Assembly: GCA_900473045.1 (NCBI GenBank) | Contig: UCKS01000025.1 | Coordinates: forward strand, 62,001-126,000 | Direction of reading: 5' to 3' | DNA: 64,000 nucleotides | Source of the DNA: Hyphomicrobiales bacterium | Lineage (GTDB): Bacteria > Pseudomonadota > Alphaproteobacteria > Rhizobiales > Rhizobiaceae | In this document: positions 56,486-64,000 of the stretch, in pieces | Layout of the letters: each line of letters begins with the position of its first letter | How positions within the stretch are numbered: the first letter of the stretch is position 1 | Program-made: the position numbers and the translations under genes | The notes under the pieces: model-generated | Told to the model about the DNA's origin: nothing | Database searches by the model: none | What the model saw: the letters and a program-made list of their open reading frames with translations, nothing else

Positions 56486-57154
56486 TTACGCCAGTTTCGG
56501 CGTTTCCGTCAAAAGCCCGTTGACGAATTCGAACAGCCCAGGGCGGCGGTCGCGGCGCAGGCGTTCGGCCTCTACGATCGCCTGGACAGAGGCAAACGCG
56601 CTGTCGAGGTCCTCATTGACGACGATATAGTCGTATTCCAGCCAGTGCTCGATCTCGGAGCGCGAATTGGCCAGGCGCGTGGCGATGACCTCTTCGCTGT
56701 CTTCGGCACGGCGGTGCAGGCGCGACTGCAGTTCGGCCATCGTCGGCGGCAGGATGAAGATCGAGACGACATCGCCGCCCATCTTTTCCTGCAACTGCTG
56801 GGCGCCCTGCCAGTCGATATCGAACAGCATGTCCTGCCCTTCCGACATGGCGGCTTCGACGGCGTCGCGCGGCGTGCCGTAGAAATTGCCGTGGACCTCG
56901 GCCCATTCCAACAGGGCGTCGGTCTGGCGCAATCCCTCGAACTCGCGGATCGACTTGAAGAAGTAATGCCGGCCGTCGATCTCGCTCGGGCGGCGCTTGC
57001 GCGTCGTCACGCTGACCGAGATGCTCATGTGCGGATCGGATTCCAGCAGGTTGCGCGCGATCGTCGACTTGCCCGCCCCCGAAGGCGACGAGATCACCAG
57101 CATGAGACCGCGGCGCTGAATGGCTTTGGTAGGGGTTTGGCTCGCGGGGCTCAT
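56486..57154 (-). CDS. gmk: Guanylate kinase
   Basis: Phosphorylates GMP to GDP. The 222-residue protein has the P-loop [13 protein letters not shown] at residues 19-31 and the GMP-binding [19 protein letters not shown] with its Arg and Tyr. The ATG at 57154 is preferred: the GTG two codons upstream lies inside the GGAG ribosome site. It lies 2 bp after the yicC stop. Confidence 0.96.
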   Translation of the reverse strand: MSPASQTPTKAIQRRGLMLVISSPSGAGKSTIARNLLESDPHMSISVSVTTRKRRPSEIDGRHYFFKSIREFEGLRQTDALLEWAEVHGNFYGTPRDAVEAAMSEGQDMLFDIDWQGAQQLQEKMGGDVVSIFILPPTMAELQSRLHRRAEDSEEVIATRLANSRSEIEHWLEYDYIVVNEDLDSAFASVQAIVEAERLRRDRRPGLFEFVNGLLTETPKLA

Positions 57155-57156
57155 GG

Positions 57157-58044
57157 TCACTCCAGATTTTGGACCTGTTCACGGAACTGGTCGATGACGA
57201 CCTTCAGTTCGATACCGGCGGCGGTGACCGCAGCGGAGTTCGACTTGGAACAGATGGTATTTGATTCGCGGTTAAACTCCTGAGAAAGGAAATCGAGTTT
57301 GCGGCCGACCGGTCCGCCTTTTTTCAAAAGCTCGCGGGCAGCCGTGACATGGGTGCGCAGCCGGTCGATCTCCTCGCGGATATCGGCCTTGGCCGCCAGC
57401 AGTGCCACTTCGGCATAGAGACGCTCCGGATCGATCTTCGAGCCGCCGTCCATCACCAGAGAGATCTGGCTGGCAAGGCGGGCCGTGATCACGGCCACGC
57501 TGCGTGATGGATCCGCCTCGATCTCGCCGGTCAGCATCTCGATCCTGTCGATCTGCTCCAGCAACACCCGGTAGAGTGCAACACCCTCGCCCTCGCGCAT
57601 CGATGTCAAGCCCGCGAGCGCCTGCCGCAGCCCGGCGAGGATATCGCCGTCACGCGCTGCACGCTCGCCCTCCTGCTCCTCCGGCTCGCGAAAATCGACG
57701 ATGCCGCGGATCGAAAGAAGTGTGTCGAGGCGCAGCGGTGACGGATCGATGACATCGCGCAACTGCTCGCGCAGCGACAGGACAGCGGACAGGGCACCCT
57801 GGTTGATCACCGGCTCGACGCCGGCCTCGCTGGCGCTGACACTGAGATTGACCTGCATGTTGCCGCGCGAAAAGCAATCGCCCGCCAGCTTGCGGACGTC
57901 GGCCTCGAGATGCTCGGTACCCGTCGGCAGCCGCAGCCGCAGATCAAGGCCCTTGCCATTGACCGAGCGCAGTTCCCACGCCCAGCGATAGCGTCCGCAA
58001 GTGCCCTCGCGGCGGGCAAATCCGGTCATGGATTGCAGCGGCAT
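57157..58044 (-). CDS. yicC: YicC/YloC family endoribonuclease
   Basis: A 295-residue protein starting [13 protein letters not shown], the constant YicC start, and ending [20 protein letters not shown] then [17 protein letters not shown], the constant end. Family members are hexameric RNases thought to degrade some small RNAs. It precedes gmk by 2 bp, an order often seen in bacteria. Confidence 0.93.
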   Translation of the reverse strand: MPLQSMTGFARREGTCGRYRWAWELRSVNGKGLDLRLRLPTGTEHLEADVRKLAGDCFSRGNMQVNLSVSASEAGVEPVINQGALSAVLSLREQLRDVIDPSPLRLDTLLSIRGIVDFREPEEQEGERAARDGDILAGLRQALAGLTSMREGEGVALYRVLLEQIDRIEMLTGEIEADPSRSVAVITARLASQISLVMDGGSKIDPERLYAEVALLAAKADIREEIDRLRTHVTAARELLKKGGPVGRKLDFLSQEFNRESNTICSKSNSAAVTAAGIELKVVIDQFREQVQNLE

Positions 58045-58212
58045 CGTCTTGTCCTCCGGCCCCAGCGGGCTCGGCGCTCAACGACGCGAAACCGGCTGTG
58101 GAACTTTGAATTGATGATGAATGTGTACGGCCCCGGCACGGTCAACCGCAAGGGTCAAGCGTACCGGAGCCGTGTCATCCACAAGCCTGATGGAAGCCTG
58201 AGTGAGGCTCGA

Positions 58213-59424
58213 TTATTGCTGGGCTGGTGCCGGATCAGCCGCTTTCGCAGCAGCGGCCTTGTCAGCCTCGATCTTGCGCCAGCGGCGAACATTGTTGTTG
58301 TGCTCGTCAAGCGTGGTGGCAAACACATGCCCGCCCGTGCCGTCGGCGACGAAATAAAGGTCCGATGTGCGCGACGGGTTCGACACCGCTTCAAGCGCTG
58401 CCCGGCCCGGATTGGCGATCGGCGTCGGTGGCAGCCCCTTGATCAGGTAGGTGTTGTAGGGCGTGTCCTTCTCGAGATCCGACTTCAGGATCGGCCGGTC
58501 AGCCGGTTTGCCATCGCCGCCGAAGATGCCGTAGATGATCGTCGGATCGGACTGCAGCCGCATGCCTTTTTCCAGGCGATTGATAAAGACGGAAGCGACC
58601 CGCGAGCGTTCGTCGGCAATGCCGGTTTCCTTCTCGACGATCGAGGCCAAGGTGACGAATTCGTCGCGGCTGGCGATCGGCAGGTCCGGATCGCGCTTCT
58701 CCCAAATCTGATCGACAAGCTGCTTTTGCGCCGCTGCCATCTGCGCGACGATTTCCGCCCGTTTGGTGCCACGCGAGAACTTGTAGGTATCCGGGCGCAG
58801 CGTGCCTTCCGCCGGCACCTGCGCAGGCAGGTCGCCTTCCAGAACCGGATCGGCGCCGAGCTTTGCGAACATCTGCTTGACGGTGAGGCCTTCCGGCAGC
58901 GACACCGAGTAGAGGATCGACTTGCCCGATTTCAGGAGCTGCATGATCTCCTGCATCGAGGAGCCGGCCTTGATCTCGTACTCGCCGGCCTTCAGCGTAT
59001 CGTTGTCCTCGAGATAGGCTTCCGACATGAAGCGGAAGACGCGGCCGTCGGAGACGATATTGTTGCGCTCGAGGCTACTGGCGATCTCCTGGATGCCGGC
59101 ACCGTTGCGCACGATGAAATTGGTATTGGCCGTCAGCGGGCCGTTGTCCTCATAGGCGGACATTGCATAATAAACTGCTCCGGCTGCTGCGATGGTCAGG
59201 CAGACGATCACGGTCATCAGGAAATTCAGAAAGATAACGACCTGGCTTTTTGCCTTGCGCGACCGTCTGGGCGGCTGGGGCACCTTTTCCGGACGAAGAG
59301 CTTCGCTCGCCGATTTCGGGATGATCGGGCCATTATTGCCCGCCTCGTTGCGGCCGAAAGGCGCTGCGTTGTTTTCGTTTGCGTCGTTCACTGGTGTCCT
59401 GGGTCTGGAATTCGCATCATGCAC
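58213..59424 (-). CDS. mltG: Endolytic transglycosylase MltG
   Basis: Cuts growing glycan strands of peptidoglycan at the membrane. The 403-residue protein has a Pro/Arg/Lys-rich cytosolic tail of ~60 residues, one span (VIFLNFLMTVIVCLTIAAAG), a LysM-like part and the YceG domain with the catalytic Glu in LASIVEKETGIADERSRVAS near residue 265. Downstream RLQSDPTIIYGI is also conserved. The start is GTG with GGAG 6 bases upstream. An Ala/Pro-rich tail ends the chain. Confidence 0.94.
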   Translation of the reverse strand: MHDANSRPRTPVNDANENNAAPFGRNEAGNNGPIIPKSASEALRPEKVPQPPRRSRKAKSQVVIFLNFLMTVIVCLTIAAAGAVYYAMSAYEDNGPLTANTNFIVRNGAGIQEIASSLERNNIVSDGRVFRFMSEAYLEDNDTLKAGEYEIKAGSSMQEIMQLLKSGKSILYSVSLPEGLTVKQMFAKLGADPVLEGDLPAQVPAEGTLRPDTYKFSRGTKRAEIVAQMAAAQKQLVDQIWEKRDPDLPIASRDEFVTLASIVEKETGIADERSRVASVFINRLEKGMRLQSDPTIIYGIFGGDGKPADRPILKSDLEKDTPYNTYLIKGLPPTPIANPGRAALEAVSNPSRTSDLYFVADGTGGHVFATTLDEHNNNVRRWRKIEADKAAAAKAADPAPAQQ

Positions 59425-59498
59425 GTCTCCATCCCTGATGCGAACTCCAGAAGAGAAACAGGAATGAGAATCACCTTGTCACGATTATAGCGGCGATA

Positions 59499-59540
59499 CA
59501 CCCTTGGCCTTGTGTCAGCATGGTCACAAAGCCAAGGGTG
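59499..59540. repeat. Strong hairpin between mltG and fabF
   Basis: Arms CACCCTTGGCCTTGTG and CACAAAGCCAAGGGTG form a 16-bp stem with one mismatch and a 10-base loop. A second hairpin lies at 59662-59685 (ACGGGCTGCC/GGCAGGCCCGT, one bulge). Neither has a T-run on the minus strand, where both genes lie. Together they fill the 271 bp between fabF and mltG, which otherwise holds only the mltG promoter. Confidence 0.7.
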
Positions 59541-59695
59541 ACGATACCGGCGCAATCGCAATCGTCCGTATGCCATGTTTGAACCGAGCAATGCGGCAAA
59601 AGCACGATAGTGGGAGAATTTTCGTGCTTGCGGGATACGCCAGCCCCTGCCGGCGTTGATGACGGGCTGCCACCGGCAGGCCCGTTGCGTCCAAA

Positions 59696-60955
59696 TCAGG
59701 CGTAGCGGCGCAGGATCAGCGAGGCGTTGGTGCCGCCGAAACCGAACGAATTCGACAGGGCGACGTTGATCTCGCGCTTGCGCGCCACATGCGGCACCAG
59801 GTCGATCTTGGTTTCCACCGAGGGATTGTCGAGATTGAGCGTCGGCGGCGCGACGTTATCGCGGATCGCCAGGGCGCAGAAAATCGCCTCGACAGCACCG
59901 GCAGCGCCGAGCAGGTGACCGATCGCCGACTTGGTCGATGACATCGACACCTTGCCGGCATGATCGCCCATGATGCGCTCGACAGCGCCGAGCTCGATCG
60001 TATCGGCCATGGTCGAGGTGCCGTGGGCATTGACGTAATCGACGTCGGATGCCGAAAGGCCGGCGCGCTTCAGGGCCATCTGCATGCAACGATAGGCACC
60101 GTCGCCATCTTCGGCCGGTGCGGTGATGTGGTGGGCATCGCCGGACAGGCCATAACCGACCACTTCGGCATAGATCTTGGCGCCACGCGCCTTGGCATGT
60201 TCCAACTCTTCGAGGACGACGATACCGGCGCCCTCGCCCATGACGAAGCCGTCACGATCCTGGTCGTAGGGGCGCGATGCCTTGGTCGGATCGTCGTTGT
60301 GCTGCGTCGAAAGCGCCTTGCAGGCGGCAAAGCCGGCCAGCGCGATGCGCGAAATCGGTGATTCCGTGCCGCCGGCAACCATCACATCGGCATCGCCCAT
60401 GATGATGAAGCGGGCCGCATCGCCGATGGCGTGGGCGCCTGTCGAACAGGCGGTGACGACGGAATGATTGGGGCCGCGCAGCTTGTGGCGGATGGATACC
60501 TGGCCGGAAGCAAGGTTGATCAGGCGGCCGGGAATGAAGAAGGGAGACACCCGGCGCGGGCCGCGGTCGCGCAGCGTGATGCCGCCTTCGACGATGCCTT
60601 CGAGACCGCCGATACCCGAACCGATCATCACGCCGGTGGCGATCTGGTCTTCGTCGGTCTTCGGATGCCAGTCAGCATCGGCAAGCGCCATGTCGGCGGC
60701 GGCCATGGCATAGATGATGAAACTGTCGACCTTGCGCTGTTCCTTCAGTTCCATCCAGTCGTCGGGATTGAAGGTGCCATTGGTGCCATCGCCGAATGGC
60801 AGACGGCAGGCGATCTTTGCGGGGAGATCTTCGACTTCGAATTCAGTGACCTTGCGGGCCGCGTTGTCGCCGGCGATCAGCCGCGACCAGGATATCTCGG
60901 TTCCGCAGCCCAAGGGAGATACCATGCCGGTACCGGTGATAACGACACGTCTCAT
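59696..60955 (-). CDS. fabF: 3-oxoacyl-ACP synthase II
   Basis: Condenses malonyl-ACP with acyl-ACP in fatty-acid elongation. The 419-residue protein begins RRVVITGTGMVSPLGCG and has catalytic C170 (VVTACSTGAH) with the two His in NAHGTSTMADTIELGA and SAIGHLLGAAGAVEA. The ATG at 60955 starts the conserved first strand; a frame 24 codons longer is discounted. It follows acpP on the same strand. Confidence 0.95.
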   Translation of the reverse strand: MRRVVITGTGMVSPLGCGTEISWSRLIAGDNAARKVTEFEVEDLPAKIACRLPFGDGTNGTFNPDDWMELKEQRKVDSFIIYAMAAADMALADADWHPKTDEDQIATGVMIGSGIGGLEGIVEGGITLRDRGPRRVSPFFIPGRLINLASGQVSIRHKLRGPNHSVVTACSTGAHAIGDAARFIIMGDADVMVAGGTESPISRIALAGFAACKALSTQHNDDPTKASRPYDQDRDGFVMGEGAGIVVLEELEHAKARGAKIYAEVVGYGLSGDAHHITAPAEDGDGAYRCMQMALKRAGLSASDVDYVNAHGTSTMADTIELGAVERIMGDHAGKVSMSSTKSAIGHLLGAAGAVEAIFCALAIRDNVAPPTLNLDNPSVETKIDLVPHVARKREINVALSNSFGFGGTNASLILRRYA

Positions 60956-61137
60956 GCCCGTGATCCATCCTGCCTGTTCGTTCCAGAACCGGACCGGACC
61001 CTTAAGCAAAAAACCGGATCCGTACATCCTTTTCCGTGATGCTGTACTGCGCGATCTCAGGTACGGAAGCCATCAGGCTTTCCTCGATCCCGCTTTTCTC
61101 TCCCGAAATGGGGAGGCCGTCCCTGAGAGGGACGAAA

Positions 61138-61160
61138 GGCGGGCCGCAAAGCGCCCCGCC
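61138..61160 (-). terminator. Hairpin after acpP
   Basis: On the minus strand, GGCGGGGCGC and GCGGCCCGCC pair around TTT with a mismatch, and TTTCGT follows. The site lies 17 bp after the acpP stop. The T-run is weak, so it may attenuate rather than end transcription into fabF. A smaller CGTCCCT/AGGGACG hairpin lies just beyond. Confidence 0.45.
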
Positions 61161-61176
61161 CCAACACGGCCTGATA

Positions 61177-61413
61177 TCAGGCCTGTGCCTTTTCGATGAA
61201 CTTGACAGCGTCGCCGACCGTCAGGATCGAATCCGCTGCATCGTCGGGAATTTCGACGCCGAACTCTTCTTCGAATGCCATGACCAGTTCGACGGTGTCG
61301 AGCGAGTCAGCGCCCAGATCGTCGATAAAGCTTGCGCCTTCCGAAACCTTTTCGGCATCGACGCCAAGATGATCAATAACAATTTTCTTTACGCGTTCTG
61401 CTACGTCGCTCAT
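61177..61413 (-). CDS. acpP: Acyl carrier protein
   Basis: A 78-residue acidic carrier. S37 in [20 protein letters not shown] receives the phosphopantetheine arm. GAGGA lies 8 bases before the ATG at 61413; the frame 10 codons longer upstream is discounted. It stands between fabG and fabF, the usual order, with 324 bp upstream for its own promoter. Confidence 0.97.
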   Translation of the reverse strand: MSDVAERVKKIVIDHLGVDAEKVSEGASFIDDLGADSLDTVELVMAFEEEFGVEIPDDAADSILTVGDAVKFIEKAQA

Positions 61414-61737
61414 GTCGGATTCCTCGACCTTTGTTTTTCTCAACGATGCCGTTCTGACATCGGTACCCTATTAACGCCTGAAAGATCAAGACGATCTGCC
61501 CGGCAATTCCTTCAATCGAAAGCGGGCAAACCACGCCTGCCTAAGCCAGCGTATACCGCATATCTTCCGATCGACTGCGCACAGTCATGGCCCGCTTAAC
61601 ACGGTTTAAGTCTGTCGCAAAGTCCGAAAATCTCCGGCAATGGCTTGGTCAACATGCAATTCCCGGTATTTCGCCCCCACGTCTCCGATTGATGTGAAAA
61701 CGTGGCGGCACAGGCCTTTGACGGCCAGTGCCAAGTA
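61414..61737. other. Intergenic region between fabG and acpP
   Basis: The 324 bp should hold the promoter of acpP, which is usually highly expressed. I see no clear terminator for fabG, no repeat and no gene. The stretch close to acpP (61420-61480) is AT-richer with GTTAATAGGGT on the minus strand, a possible -10 region, without a convincing -35 at the right distance. Confidence 0.4.
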
Positions 61738-62475
61738 TTAGATCATCGCCATGCCGCCGTTGACGTGAATGGTCTGTCCGGTGACATAACCGGCCTCATT
61801 CGAAGCCAGATAAGCAACTGCCGAGGCCACTTCGCCGCCGGTGCCCATCCGCTTCATCGGGATGGCGCCCATGATGGCGTCCTTCTGCTTGTCGTTCAGC
61901 TTGCCGGTCATGGCGCTTTCGATAAAGCCCGGAGCGACACAGTTGACCGTGACGTTGCGGGTGGCGATCTCCTGGGCGAGCGACTTGGAAAATCCGATCA
62001 TGCCGGCCTTGGCGGCACAGTAGTTGGCCTGCCCCGGATTGCCGGTGACGCCGACGATCGAGGTGATGTTGATGATGCGGCCATGGCGGCGGCGCATCAT
62101 CGGATGGGTCAGCTCGCGGGTCAGCCGGAAGACCGAGGTCAGGTTGACTTCGATAACGGCATCCCAATCCGCGTCGCTCATGCGCACGAACAGGCCGTCC
62201 TTGGTGATGCCGGCATTGTTGACGAGGATATCGACGCCGCCGAGTTCGGCCTCCGCCTTTTCGCCCAGCGCCTTGACGGCATCGCGGTCGGCCAGGTTAG
62301 CCGGGAACAGGTGGACGCGCTCGCCGAGCGAATTGGCAAGTTCCTCCAGCTTTTCGACGCGGGTGCCGTGCAGGCCGACAATGGCGCCCTGCGCGTGCAG
62401 GATGCGGGCAATCTCTTCGCCGATGCCGCCGGATGCGCCGGTAACGAGGGCCTTGCGGCCAGACAGATCGAACAT
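61738..62475 (-). CDS. fabG: 3-oxoacyl-ACP reductase
   Basis: NADPH-dependent reductase of fatty-acid elongation. The 245-residue SDR has the cofactor loop VTGASGGIGEEIA at residues 11-23, ILVNNAGITKD near 83, S139, and Y152-x3-K156 (NYCAAKAG). The C-terminus TGQTIHVNGGMAMI is typical. fabD lies upstream on the same strand, separated by the heptamer repeat. Confidence 0.96.
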   Translation of the reverse strand: MFDLSGRKALVTGASGGIGEEIARILHAQGAIVGLHGTRVEKLEELANSLGERVHLFPANLADRDAVKALGEKAEAELGGVDILVNNAGITKDGLFVRMSDADWDAVIEVNLTSVFRLTRELTHPMMRRRHGRIINITSIVGVTGNPGQANYCAAKAGMIGFSKSLAQEIATRNVTVNCVAPGFIESAMTGKLNDKQKDAIMGAIPMKRMGTGGEVASAVAYLASNEAGYVTGQTIHVNGGMAMI

Positions 62476-62510
62476 GGTTGGTTTCCTCTTTTAGAGCGAA
62501 TGGGCCGTGG

Positions 62511-62621
62511 CGAATAGAGAATAGCGAATAGTGAGTAGTGAGTAGTGAGCAGGGAAGAACAATCGTCGCGTCAGCTTTTCTATTCGCTATTCGCTATTCC
62601 CTAATCACTATCCACTCTCCC
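62511..62621. repeat. Inverted arrays of heptamer repeats between fabG and fabD
   Basis: Six tandem heptamers at 62511-62552 (CGAATAG, AGAATAG, CGAATAG, TGAGTAG twice, TGAGCAG) face an opposite array at 62580-62621 (CTATTCG twice, CTATTCC, CTAATCA, CTATCCA, CTCTCCC). A ~27-base spacer lies between. The best units are exact reverse complements, so a long imperfect hairpin can form in RNA or DNA. Confidence 0.85.
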
Positions 62622-62625
62622 CAAC

Positions 62626-63570
62626 TCACCCCAGCAAAATTTCAATCGCCGCGTCGATGTCGGCGGGAGAATTGACGGCAATGCCGGTGACAGTCTTGTC
62701 GATGCGGCGCGCAAGACCGGTCAGCACCTTGCCGGAACCGATCTCGTACAGCGCCGTCACATCATGTGCGGCAAACCACTCGACGGTTTCACGCCAACGA
62801 ACCTGGCCGGTGACCTGTTCGACCAGCAGCGCGGCGATTTCGCCGGCATCGGTGACCGGGGCTGCGCGCACATTGGCGATCAGCGGCACGGCGGGATCGT
62901 GCTTGGCGACCGTTGCCAGCGCCTCGCGCATGGCGTCGGCTGCCGGGCCCATCAGCGTCGAATGGAAGGGGGCGGAAACCGGCAGCAGGATGGCGCGCTT
63001 GGCGCCTTTCTCCGTGGCCAGAGCAGCAGCCTTTTCGACAGCCGCCTTCTCGCCCGAAATCACCAGCTGGCCGCCGCCATTGTCATTGGCGATCTGGCAG
63101 GAACCGATCTCGCCGACGCCATCGCAGATCGTCTGCACATCGCTGTGTTCCAGTCCGATGATCGCCGCCATCGCGCCTTTACCAACGGGAACGGCCGCCT
63201 GCATGGCATTGCCGCGAATGCGCAACAGCCGCGCCGTATCGGCCAGCGAAAACGTGCCGGCGGCGCAGAGCGCGGAATATTCGCCAAGCGAATGACCGGC
63301 GACATAGGAAATCTTGGACTTCAGGTCGAGCCCCTTGGCTTCCAGGACCCGCAGGGCCGCGATCGACACCGCCATCAGCGCCGGCTGGGCGTTGGCCGTC
63401 AGCGTCAGCGTTTCTTCCGGGCCATTCCACATGATGTCGGAGAGCTTTTCGCCGAGCGCGTCATCGACTTCGGCAAAGACGGCGGCGGCCTCGGGAAAGG
63501 CATCGGCCAGATCCTTGCCCATGCCGAGCGCCTGGCTGCCCTGTCCTGGAAATGTGAATGCAACTGCCAT
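62626..63570 (-). CDS. fabD: Malonyl-CoA-ACP transacylase
   Basis: Loads malonyl groups on ACP. The 314-residue protein has FTFPGQGSQALGMG at residues 5-18 and the catalytic S94 in AGHSLGEYSALCAAG, with the active-site His in VSAPFHSTLMGPA near 200. Full length. It begins the fabD-fabG-acpP-fabF run on the minus strand. Confidence 0.96.
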   Translation of the reverse strand: MAVAFTFPGQGSQALGMGKDLADAFPEAAAVFAEVDDALGEKLSDIMWNGPEETLTLTANAQPALMAVSIAALRVLEAKGLDLKSKISYVAGHSLGEYSALCAAGTFSLADTARLLRIRGNAMQAAVPVGKGAMAAIIGLEHSDVQTICDGVGEIGSCQIANDNGGGQLVISGEKAAVEKAAALATEKGAKRAILLPVSAPFHSTLMGPAADAMREALATVAKHDPAVPLIANVRAAPVTDAGEIAALLVEQVTGQVRWRETVEWFAAHDVTALYEIGSGKVLTGLARRIDKTVTGIAVNSPADIDAAIEILLG

Positions 63571-63800
63571 GAGGTTTTTTCCTCGTCATGCGCGGTCCAG
63601 CCACGCCGTTTCATTCCAACTCTTTGCCGGCAAACATAAGGCAGGCATAGGCTTTTTCCTCTCCATTCACATTCCTGCGCTTCGAGTCAAGCTTTTGAGC
63701 CCCAAAGCCGCCACCTGTGCACGGCAACCGCTTTTCCCTTGCACCGCAGCAAACAGCCTCTACATTCGCCGCCGAACAAGTTTGAGGCACGTTGAGCACC

Positions 63801-64000
63801 ATGAAATACAACACACTCGGCCGCACCGGCATCACGGTTTCGGAAATCTGCCTGGGTACCATGACCTGGGGCACGCAGAACAGCGAAGCGGAAGCGCATG
63901 AGCAGATGGATTATGCCGTCAGCCAGGGCGTCAATTTCTTCGACACCGCCGAGCTCTATCCCGTTACCCCGGCCGGGCCTGAAAGCATGGGTCTGACCGA
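63801..64000 (+). CDS. Aldo/keto reductase, N-terminal fragment cut by window edge
   Basis: Only the first ~66 residues are seen. MKYNTLGRTGITVSEICLGT then MTWGTQNSEAEAHEQMDYAV and FFDTAELYP are the aldo/keto reductase start, with the catalytic Asp and Tyr of FDTAELY in place. It looks like the Tas/YghZ-type NADPH-dependent reductases. It is divergent from fabD across 230 bp, in which I see no other feature. The rest lies beyond the window. Confidence 0.85.
   Translation, partial: MKYNTLGRTGITVSEICLGTMTWGTQNSEAEAHEQMDYAVSQGVNFFDTAELYPVTPAGPESMGLT

Noticed and set aside
62511-62621. CRISPR array
   Set aside because: The repeats are 7-mers with no unique spacers and lie in inverted arrays; no cas gene is present.
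1-64000. tRNA, rRNA or known riboswitches
   Set aside because: I looked for tRNA-like arms and rRNA stretches in the gaps and found none I could support. A covariance-model search would be decisive and could not be run.

Overview
The window is a chromosomal segment of an alphaproteobacterium of the Rhizobiaceae (Rhizobium, Agrobacterium or Sinorhizobium group). The signs are GC-rich coding DNA, the rhizobial-type gene runs perM-hdaA-ppk-ppx opposite purMN, uvrC-pgsA-moaD-moaE, lptF-lptG-lptD-surA-pdxA-rsmA, and gmk-yicC-mltG-fabF-acpP-fabG-fabD, and family types common in rhizobia (ELM1-like protein, short DUF1127 protein, D-galactose 1-dehydrogenase, Omp25/31-like barrel). I cannot name the species. 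No rRNA, tRNA, CRISPR array, transposase or integrase was recognised.

Layout. 0-2.3 kb: the end of a glycosyltransferase gene, an ELM1-family protein and a second glycosyltransferase, probably for a surface glycan. 2.6-8.2 kb (minus strand): polyphosphate turnover (ppx, ppk), the DnaA inactivator hdaA and a PerM/AI-2E-type permease; purM-purN run divergently at 8.4-10.2 kb. 10.2-17.7 kb: a Phd/VapC toxin-antitoxin pair, a NudK-like hydrolase, a molybdopterin oxidoreductase, rlmJ, a secreted protein with an RNase T2 lipoprotein, a GST, an acetyltransferase and an outer-membrane barrel. 18.1-23.6 kb: a short-chain reductase coupled to uvrC, a LuxR-type regulator, pgsA, moaD and moaE. 23.6-32.9 kb: an orphan LivH-like permease opposite a CGNR zinc-finger protein with a palindrome between them, a lipoprotein, ndk, a second GST, DinB, LtrA, a Rap1a/Tai-like secreted protein, a divergent GGDEF protein and an ABC-F ATPase.

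33.0-44.1 kb is a transporter-rich accessory stretch: two MFS and two EamA transporters, three of which lie beside a regulator gene (LysR, MocR) or a DUF1127 gene, plus a winged-helix/TPR regulator, an acetyltransferase and D-galactose 1-dehydrogenase. 44.1-46.3 kb is the most unusual part. An exact 23-bp copy of the 3' end of holC lies 1,560 bp from the real holC end. The DNA between holds a DfrA-like dihydrofolate reductase, a small HNH nuclease and an unassigned stretch, as expected for a small integrated element or its remains.

46.3-63.6 kb returns to conserved genes: holC, pepA, then the LPS transport permeases and LptD, a SurA-like chaperone, pdxA and rsmA in close succession, then gmk-yicC-mltG and the fatty-acid genes fabF, acpP, fabG and fabD on the minus strand. 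Intergenic inverted repeats lie after rsmA, between mltG and fabF, and between fabG and fabD (heptamer repeats). The window ends inside an aldo/keto reductase gene. Together the conserved genes serve envelope building (LPS export, lipid and fatty-acid synthesis, peptidoglycan), nucleotide metabolism and genome upkeep.
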